Positions 15,401 to 25,996 of a stretch of 64,000 nucleotides of DNA are shown piece by piece. The notes under the pieces are model-generated. The model ran no database searches. It saw nothing but the letters and a program-made list of their open reading frames with translations, and was not told the origin of the DNA. This DNA is from Psettodes erumei (Eukaryota > Chordata > Actinopteri > Pleuronectiformes > Psettodidae), in assembly GCA_016785225.1 (NCBI GenBank), contig JAFBJZ010000872.1, positions 1,608,501-1,672,500 of the forward strand. The letters are read 5' to 3'. A program made the position numbers and the translations under genes. Within the stretch, counting starts at the first letter, position 1, and each line of letters begins with the position of its first letter.

Positions 15401-18400
15401 TCTCATTGTTTTACACCTGTGTGGAAAGGAACTGTAGCTACAAATGGTTCAGTCACTTTTTTGTTATTGTTTTTATGTTTCTGAAATCAGATACATTGAA
15501 ATATAGAAGTAGCACAACTAGTCTGATCAGAGTGAATATTGTCTTAATTTCTTTAAGCATATTGTTACCAGTCAAAGAATCAGGTTGTTTAAGGTATCAG
15601 ACAGAGCGTGTATTAAAATATATCTCCAATCAGTTATTTAGTCTTACCCGTTAGGCTTGCGAGAATACTTAAAGTAGGCATCAGTTATTGTAGGATTATT
15701 TAGGCCACTGCATAGAAGAATGACATTAATGTGATCATAAATCTAATGTATTTTTTAGAGAATTTCTTGCAGCTTACTATGTGCATTGAGCTTTGTTATA
15801 ATATGTCAATATGTAACTTTATATATAACTTTGCTGCTAAAACATTATCAGCAAAGTTATCTGTGCTTTGACTTAAATCACATGATGTGACGAAGGTGTC
15901 GGGTCCTAATTTGAAAAGTGCTGGCTGCAGTATTCTTTGAACGGCGGCAGGCATTTTCCTCTCCTACACACCTGTCAGCCTGTTGAGTTATGCAAAAGCT
16001 TCACTTTTCAACTCACTTGTCCTCAAACTTGCATTACTCCAAACACCAGCACCTCTCTTCCATTCGGTTTGTTTCCATGGTATGTTGAACAAGGGCAGGA
16101 TGGAGGATGTTAATAGGCAGCTTGACATCTTCTTCTTACATCTGTTTGTCTTTTGGCTGATTACACCTCTCTCTCTGTTCCTCAACAACTAGGTGAATAT
16201 AGTTTCTTGCACTCAGAAAAGATTATATTTAATTGATACTTTCTATAACCATTTCGGTCTCTGTTTCTTTTCTCCATTTTCTCTCCCTGAAGTTGAAGCT
16301 GCAGAATCTTGTCCTAGGCTTTGAACTCTGTTTTTTTCTTTTACATGGTTCTCTTTCTCTGTGACAGCACACAGTTAATAATGAAGAAAGAGACAAAAAA
16401 GAAAATCAACATTGAACAATAAATTTGGGCAAATAAACCAAGAAAATGTATGAAAGCCTTGTTGTTGATTAGGGCAAAGAAAACATGCTTTAAAGAGAAC
16501 TAGTCAGTGGTGCAGGCATACAGCATAACAAATAGATCCTAGTTCAATTTAAAAAGTTTTAATATGCTTTTTTAAAAGATTTAAGAAGGACATTATGTAC
16601 CAGTCTACCCTATTTAACTACCTAAATATTCCTCAGGCTCAGCTGTGGTACATTTAGAGTTAAAGCCTCAGCGATATAGCTCATTTAGGATGTGTCTCGA
16701 GGGTGCTCAATAAAATTTTAAATCAGTCTTAAATTGTACCAGAAGTGCAGCGAAGCTAAAACGGAGTTGATATGCCAACTCCTCGTAGCTGCTGTCAGGA
16801 GTCTGGCTGTGGTATTTAGGATTAGCGGTAATGTGGATATAGTTTGCTGGGTAAAATAGGTGTGCAGGAATCTGCAGTAGTCAAGGGATGATCTCTCTTT
16901 TTCAGTCACTGCACACACATGCTAAATGGGCCTGTGAGAAGGTGGGAGGTCCACTGGACTCTGAATCTGAAAAATAATGAGAAAAAAAAGACTTGTTGGC
17001 AGATGTGGAACATGAAGATGGAGGCGCACACACACACGCACAGACACACACACACACACACACATAAGGGTGTCCCAGTGTGTGACTGTCTTAGTGTACA
17101 TTTCCTTTCAAAAGCCTTGTGTTTTGCTCTTTTTCAAATTAAAGAAATTGTGGGAGATTAGAGAAACAAGACTATTCTGATGCCCTAGCCACCTATTTGT
17201 GGCTCAAAACTGTTCAGTGTTGCTTAATATCTTTAATGAGATGCTAAGACCTGCCGGTGTCACAGAGTTTATATTAAATTGCAAAAAGATCAGCTTGCGT
17301 TGTTCTTAAAAGTGATGTAACTTAAAGCAGAATGGCAGAATGTTGGTTTGGAGTTCATTGGACACAAAGCCTTGCGTTGTGTCCCTTTTTAATGTTCATC
17401 TTACCAATTAAATATATTTTTAGTTATTAGTTAAGTGGGAGCACTTAAAGAGAGCTCTGCCCCCTCTCCACTACCACAAATGCCCTGCATGTGAAGCTGC
17501 CATCTGGTACTCTTAAACATAACAGGTTTTAGCTGCGGCCATCATCCATCCCATCACCGACACTCTCGTCTGAACCCGTGCCCCCCACACTCCAAATCTT
17601 ATAGACACGCCCTGCCCGTGGGGCATGGAGCATGTCAGTACTTTAGCTCTTTTCTTATGGCATCAGAGTGGATTACTGCCTCAATGTGATGTGGGCACGA
17701 CATGTCGCCAAGGAGCTTTTAGAGTTGAAGTGCGGGACATCTGGAGTCGACAGTTCAGCTCACTGTCACAGATGCTCAGGACTCACTGTCTCACTGGGTA
17801 CAATATAAATAACACTCAGTAGCAGTTCATTTTGCAGCACCCTCCCTTGATACAGATAAATGATGAGTTGGTATGGGTATTATTTTTCATCGTCGGTCTC
17901 ACTTCTGCTATGTTGCTCTCTCCCTCCTGTCTCACTGTCTCACAATTTAACTCAGCTCAGACTGCAGCTTTGTTGACATGGCGTCATATTACAGTAACTA
18001 ATGCATATAATGAATACATAAGTAGTAGGAGATTACAATACATTGTATAGAATCCTACAATGAAAAATTCAAATAACAGTTATAAAGCAGTTATACATTA
18101 TTCTTCTGTCAGATTTGCCACATTTTATTATGAGTTTTTTTTTACAAGGTAAATGGTGTTTTATACAAATACATTTGTATGCCATAGAGAAGCCTGGATA
18201 AAGTGTAAAGCGACTCAAACTTCAAAAATCAATGGGGATTTTAATACAGACTACTTTTATTTAATCTCAGACATAAACTGAAATTATAATGGCTTGCCTT
18301 CCCTGCAGTATGAATGTACAATTCATTTCAGAAGCTCCATAGTATATCTTAAATTCTTACATTACAATTTACAAAATCAGAAATGAGTTCACATGTCACA

Positions 18401-20837
18401 TGGGTTAGTTAGGGTTTATTATAATCTATATCTGTCCTACAGTCATTACCATCCATATTTTCAAGTTAAGTATTGTACACTGTTTCAGCTCAGTATATAG
18501 TACAGTGTACAATTTTGTGTTCTGCACTAGTCTTGTATAACATTTGTATATAATGTTGTATAATTTCTCCCATGCCACTCCTACTCGCTGTCAGTCCTCC
18601 TCTTCTCTGGCAGCCCGCGCTCTCAGAGGGGAAAAGCTTGTCCGCCCACAGTCAAGTTGGGTTGAGATTTTGAGCCTCTGATTGGCAACCGACATTTCTC
18701 TCTGCTGCATTGGTTTTAGACAAGCCGTCAAAATAACAAATAATATTCAATATTTCGATCCATGATTGAGGTGTTTTTGGTTTCCATTATGGCACCTGCA
18801 CCATGTGTGTTTTTGCATGCATCTGTCAGTCAGTTTCATGTGTCTTTGTCCCTCATTCTGTCTCTTATCTCCCACTCTCTCTCTTCCCTCTTCTTCTCTG
18901 TTCTCTGAGGAATTGGTATTCAGATTAAAGTGCCTCACTCATCTGTGCTGGTGAAGCTGAGCAGTGTTTTTGGATTAAAATGGGTCACAACAAAACTGAT
19001 CACAAATATCTCAATTTGACAGGCTTATTAGGTTTCTCTATAGACTCCGCTGCTGCACAAGCTCGAGTAAGCAAGCTTTTGAGCTGAGAACCACAAGTTC
19101 TTTCCTTGCACTTGAAGTGTCTCTTTCTGTCTGTGGCTAGATTGGAGGGTTTAGCTGTCACATTTTTTAAGATGAGAAGCTCTGGGGGCTTTTAGCCTAA
19201 GCTCATATTTCAGGCAGAGTCTTGCAAAGCAAAGAACGCAGTGGCACATCAAATAAATGCTGGAAAGTCCTGCATCACAACTCTGTTCAAAAGTGTTAAC
19301 TCCTTAGTGCACCCACAATGCAGCACTTAATATGTGTGAAACAAATTTGATTGTAAACTTTGTAAATATGGCACCATAAAAGCAAGCAAGGGATTCATTC
19401 CATTTGCCAGCTGTATGATGTAAATTGCTGCAAAAAAATAGCAAATAGATCAATCAGCAAAATGAACAATATAAATCACTTTAATCACAGACGTTCCTCT
19501 AATAGCAAGCGAAGTAACAGCACTAGTTCAGTGTTCAAGAAAGGTTCATTCAAGCAACCTCAGTGTTATATCACAGCATACATATCTAGCTCTGCTTAAC
19601 AAATGCTGAAAAAACATTTGTGGGAACCGTAAGAGAACAGTAACAGTAACAGATTTGACACCGACGTGTTTGTTTTTTTCCTCCTGGACTTCAGGAGACA
19701 TTGTTAAAGTCTGTTCTCTTATGCAACATCTTGTATTGTCCTCAAACTCTCCATGTCCCTCCTGAATGTCCCTCTCTAACCGCTCTCTTGGCACATTGTC
19801 CTCCATTACCCCTGGCTATGGCATATGATCTGTTCTTCTGGTGCCCTTTCTTAAATCTTCATGCCATCTGTCACTTCATCCCGGAGGTAAAGCTTTTTGG
19901 TTTGGTGACAAATGGCCAAATATGCTCATTGTGATCCCATACAGATATATAGAAACTGATGGTTTGTATATGTTGGAGCATGCATGCAAATTTGTCTGAA
20001 GGAGAGGCAGAGAGGGAGGAAACAACATTGTTTTGCTATTACAGCATCTAAATTGCCCTATAGACATGAAACACTGGACACCAATGAACTTCAGTGGACA
20101 CCAATGGGCACCAGAGCTGCACAAAATCTGATAAATTGCGTCAAGCATGTCACTTGAATCAGCATTAGCTGGGGCTGAAGACTCCACGTTTGAAAATGAA
20201 AGAACTATGGGGATGTGCAGTTAGAAAGAAGTATGCTTACTATCCCTTTGCAGCCTGTACCTCATTTCTGCTGGGGGCTTGAAGCTTGAGGATACATTGG
20301 CCACTATTAACAAAACCCATCTGAATATCAAACTTAACTGTTAGCAGTCAAGCTGCATTGTAGTTAATGTGGGTGGCAGGTTTTGACAAGGAAGAAGAAA
20401 GTGTGGAATAAAAGAAACAATATCTTTGGCTCTGCTGCATAAAATTTTATCCTTTGTTGAATTAAAAAAACCCTGTGCGTCATGAATCTGACAGTGTCAT
20501 TACAGTGACAGTGTAGAGTCTGTAATGCTAAATTGAGGAAGTACTCTTTTAATGGCTTCACATATCAACCGCAGTTCTGTTGTGTGAAATTCAGTTGGCT
20601 TGATTGATGCTGTTTAAAACCCAGGTGTGATGTCCTACAACTTCCACAGGCTTTTTAGGTCATTCCAGTGAAGCCACTCTCTGATCCCTGAGTGGCTCTG
20701 AGTGAACAGTGGCGCTAATGCTGAAGTATATCACAGTATCACTAGGCTGTTAGATGCTCACAGTTAACATGTGAAGTAACTCACAGCTTCTGAAACACGT
20801 ATGAATTAAGCATGATGATGACAAAAGTTAAGAAGAG

Positions 20838-20873
<36 letters not shown>

Positions 20874-23800
20874 TGCGCGGGTTTGTGTGTGTGAACTTTT
20901 GTTGTTATGACTGTATTTCTGCATTTACCTCAGAACGAACTGTGACCAGAGAGAGACAGAGTTTGAAAGTGGATGAAAAGTGACAGATTGAGTGTGAGAG
21001 AGGAAAAGTGTTGAGCGAATAAAAGACACCAAATAGCTCTTTGCAGGCATGAGTGTCTGCAGACATGAGTGCCCTCAGTCCACAGCATTTTACTCATTAA
21101 TACAGTCCAGGACTCAGCAACGTACGGATGGAAGGATGGGCAAAATAATATTGAGCCAGTGCAGTTACAGAATATGCATCTTAAGTCACTGAGCAAAATA
21201 TTGCCTCTGCACAAACAGTAATATTATAATATATATAGTATACTACACTATATATATTATAAAATTATATTTGCATTTTTTTTATGTTTTCTGTTCATAC
21301 TATCATAGTTTGTAGTTTTTGCAGAGATTTTTCTCTCACTGACTCTAGATTTTCATTTGTTACATTTTTTTCATTGAAAACAAAAATAATAAAGCTTATC
21401 TAATTATTCAAAGCCAAGCATACATCTTGTTTTAACATTAAAAAGTCAGAGTCGCATCTTTTGGCTAACAACATAATAATCATTATATTTACTTTTAAAG
21501 CACCATATTTTTATGCATTCATGAGCATGAAATTGAATTTAGGTTGCATCCCAGTTTGGTCACAGCTTATTAGAGTGGCGGCTGACAGAACAAGAAACCA
21601 CATTAATAGAGATAGCTTTTATTAGACTGTGCCCTGTTTATGCTTTTTAATTGGCTGTCTGTCTCAATAATGTATTCGTACCAACAAGAAGCAAAGACGC
21701 ACTGGAATAAGAAAGTAGTTTGTCAATTTAGGACAGAGGAATGCGTTGAAATTTACATTTCGTCTCAGCAACTTATGGAGGCCATAGACTGGTACAGTGG
21801 TCTTACAGTATATCAAGCAGTATGTTTCTGTATCTGTGTTTCTGTGCCTGTGTAGTTCTCCAAATTCTCCTCAAACCTGTAACAAGTGATAAGATGCTCA
21901 GCTGTGTGCTTCTACTATGATCAGCTCCATTCAGATTCCAGTCTCCAAACATCACCATCTACTTTTGTCATTTTGTCGTTTAATGCTGCAGGATAGTGTG
22001 AAGTAGGAGTACCAACAGCATAAATCCAGGCTTAGATATGTCTCCATACAGCAGCTCTATTGTTTGCAAGTGAAGGCGAGGCTCTATTTTGAGTAAGCGT
22101 ATTGTTTGTGTCAAAACAAAAGCTAATCTGAATGCATACTGGCCTTCCTCTAGGCAGCTACCGTGCTGACAGTCAAACAGTGGACTGTTGACTTTATAAT
22201 GATCGTCACTGGTAAACTATTCTGGGTGTCCGTATTGTGTACACCAAGCAGGGAGTCAGCCACCCTACAGAGTGTGTGTACATGTGTGTGAGTGTACGGA
22301 CAATATGTGTGTATTCCTCAGATCCCTGTCCCTCCATTGAATAAGCAGTTAAAATCCATCTTGAAATTATCACATGTCAAGGTGCCCCAGGTATACGCGT
22401 ACCTCTTTACCTCCTGCTAAAGGACCTGCAATATAATATTTACCCAGCATTCCTCTCTGATGACGGGCCTCAACCTACCATGCAGCCCCTAAAGTAAACA
22501 AATGGTGGAGAGGAGACAAGGGAACAGGGGATAAGAGGAGGAAAGATTGTTGGGAGTGGAGGAAGACAAAGAGGTGAAGACGGGTAAGAAAGAAGACAGG
22601 AGAGGTGTCCCAATGGAATAGTAGTATGTGATTCATACCGCTTCATACTTGGGGGTTGGGGTTGGGGTTGGGGGGTTGGGGTTGGGGTTGGGGTTGGGGT
22701 TGGGGTTGGGGTTGGGGGGTTGGGGTTGGGGTTGGGGTTGGGGTTGGGGTTGGGGGGGTTGGGGTTGGGGGTTGGGGTTGGGGTTGGGGGGTTGGGGTTG
22801 GGGTTGGGGGGTTGGGGTTGGGGTTGGGGTTGGGGTTGGGGTTGGGGTTGGGGGGGTTGGGGTTGGGGTTGGGGTTGGGGTTGGGGTTAGGGGGGTTGGG
22901 GTTGGGGTTGGGGTTGGGGTTGGGGTTAGGGGTTGGGGTTGGGGTTGGGGGGTTGGGGTTGGGGTTGGGGTTGGGGTTGGGGTTGGGGTTGGGGTTGGGG
23001 TTGGGGTTGGGGGGGTTAGGGGGTTGGGGTTGGGGTTGGGGTTGGGGTTGGGGTTGGGGTTGGGGTTGGGGTTGGGGTTGGGGTTGGGGTTGGGGTTGGG
23101 GTTGGGGTTGGGGTTGGGGTTGGGGTTGGGGTTGGGGTTGGGGTTGGGGTTGGGGTTGGGGTTGGGGTTGGGGTTGGGGTTGGGGTTGGGGTTGGGGTTG
23201 GGGTTGGGGTTGGGGTTGGGGTTGGGGTTGGGGTTGGGGTTGGGGTTGGGGTTGGGGTTGGGGTTGGGGTTGGGGTTGGGGTTGGGGTTGGGGTTAGGGT
23301 TAGGGGTTTGGGGTTGGGGTTGGGGTTGGGGTTGGGGTTGGGGTTGGGGTTGGGGTTGGGGTTGGGGTTGGGGGGGTTGGGGTTGGGGTTGGGGTTGGGG
23401 TTGGGGTTGGGGTTGGGGTTGGGGTTGGGGTTGGGGTTGGGGTTGGGGTTGGGGTTGGGGTTGGGGTTGGGGTTGGGGTTGGGGTTGGGGTTGGGGTTGG
23501 GGTTGGGGTTGGGGTTGGGGTTGGGGTTGGGGTTGGGGTTGGGGTTGGGGTTGGGGTTGGGGTTGGGGTTGGGGTTGGGGTTGGGGTTTGGGTTGGGGTT
23601 GGGGTTGGGGTTGGGGTTGGGGTTGGGGTTGGGGTTGGGGTTGGGGTTGGGGTTGGGGTTAGTTTAAAGGTTCAGTGTGAAGAGCCAAAAATTGTCCAGC
23701 TAGAGGTAGGAAATCAAGATGTGATAAATCTGCACTCACATTGGCAGGAATTCATGCTCTGTCCTCCATACCCCTCCTATGCTATTGGGTTTTCCCCAGC

Positions 23801-25963
23801 CATGTTACGTGATGAATGCATTTTTAATCTCACCAGTGCAAATCTGTGTCTTAGGGTCCATGAAAGTAGTGTGCACTGTTGGATTACATACCACATTACA
23901 GAAGGATCAGTCAATTACAAGCCAAGTGGCATGGAGCCATGTATTTTAATGACAGAATGATTTGCAAGTTCAATAGGGATGTGGAAAGCTGGGAAAAGAT
24001 ACAAGGTTGTGTTAGGCTTCTGGTGTGCCAAGCAAGTGTTCTGTGTCCCTGATGTTGCTTTTCCTACTGCAGTAATTGTTTAGTTATGCAGTGAAATGGA
24101 TCCTTTTTTATCGCCTTCGTTACAGCGGCAGCTCAACCTATCCCTCAGCAAAAATGAAATTGACTGAATTGAAATAAAGTCAATTACTAAGATGCTATCC
24201 CACTGCAAGTAGTTCAACAAGGACTATCCCAGTGGAATGAAGTAAGAATGAAATAGCTTTTTATAAATGTTCCCTCAACAGTAGCCTACTTTATTCCCCT
24301 CTTCTTTTTTTCCCTGGATGCTTGATGCTTTTTGTGTTTTACAAGTTTCCATTAAAGACTTCTCGGTCCGAAACAATGTCCAACTTCAGTGCTGTCTAAA
24401 AGAGAGCAGTTATCACCTCTGCAGACAGTTGTTAACATCTATAATTACTAGCGTATTACTGCAGAGTGGAAGCAGATTACACATGACACTGTTAAGAAAT
24501 CCAGTCTGTGGGATTTTGTGCTGTCCATTGTCCTGGCCTGTCTTCACTTTTTGCGACACAGAATCTGGCAGCATACAGTGTATGTGTGTGAAGCAACATT
24601 ATACTTTTTAATAACAATCAGTGTCAACACTGTCTGAACTTTCTTTGATGTAAACATCTGCTTTTTTTATTTTGAATTGGTATTTTTTTCCTAATCTGTA
24701 ACTCCACACTGGTTCTTTACACCTTGCAGCCAGCAGTGCAGCACTCCAGAAGAAATCAAATTTGGCATGTTCTCCAAGCCCTGCCTGAAAATACCAGTGT
24801 ACTCACTGTGACTTTAGGTCTGTTCATTTCATGGCAATGCTGCAACATGAATGAGTTTCAGTGCTGGGTGATGTCCTCAGATACTAAACTTTAATAAAAG
24901 TGGACTCACTGCATACATAGGTCCTGCGTTTGTCCTTAAGTAAAAGTACTAGAATTAAAATGTACTGAAGTATTACAAGTAAATCATCAGTTATTATTAC
25001 TGAAGTCTTCACATGGACAATAATGTTTCAGTCGAATGAAGCCAAATCCATAAATCTTATCTCTATTTATCATGGATCTTATTTTTGTTTGTTAAATCTT
25101 CATCTGAAAGTAAACCACAGCTGTCAGATAAATGGAGTAAAAGTTACAGTTAATCGCATGAAAGTATTGGCCTGTTGCTTTGGGGGTTGTCTGAAAATGT
25201 TTGCCAGCCTTCCAGCACTGTGGCAACTAAAGCCAACTGTGACAGCTCTTTTAGTGTCATACCGGCCATCGTGCCTGTGAAAAACTTCAGTTGCATGTGG
25301 ACTATCCCCCCAGCATTATGCACATGCACAGTCATTGTCACATACGAGGAACTGACCCTTGGTCATTAGGCCTGATTTTTTCCATTTAGAAGGATCCTGC
25401 TGCCGTTGATTGAAAACAGTTCAACTTAGCCACTTACTGTATGTCTGCTAGTGTGTAGGCCGGAGTCACTTGTGGTGTTTATGTGTGTGTCACTACTTGT
25501 CCTCTTCTGTCACGTGTCTCCCCTTCTCCAACCTCAGGCCCAGCCCGGGCTCTAAGGAGTCATCCCCTGGAAAGGCATGACAGAGCCCCAGTGTTTGGAA
25601 ATGGCTGTGCTGGCAGCGATAAGCAGTTCAAAGAAGAGAGCGCATTAATGTAATTGGCTGCCAGCAGCACATTGGCCTCGTCGTCTCATATCCACATGCA
25701 GTAACACACTCGCCACACGGATTATTGGAGGAAAGTGTATGAGCGAGGAGAGAGGATGGAGAGGATGAGAGTGAGAGAATGGGGGAAGAGAGATGAAGGG
25801 AAGGACAGATAGAGAAAGAGGGGAGGAGGAGTCGGGGGTCCTCATTGTGTCGCTCATTAAGCCGTGGGAGGCTCAGAGAGGCCGAGAGATGAGATGAGAG
25901 GTGTCAGACTTAAATGTCAGGTCTGGAAGGGACATGGCTGACCTCCATGAAGCTGAAGCCTAT

Positions 25964-25996
<33 letters not shown>

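Noticed and set aside
22651..23662. CRISPR-like regular repeat
   Set aside because: The unit is six bases with no spacers, and the genome is that of a vertebrate.
22628..23667. Open frames of 344, 213 and 119 codons made of Gly-Leu, Gly-Trp and Gly-Val
   Set aside because: They are translations of the TTGGGG array in different frames. They have no codon bias, splice context or domain.
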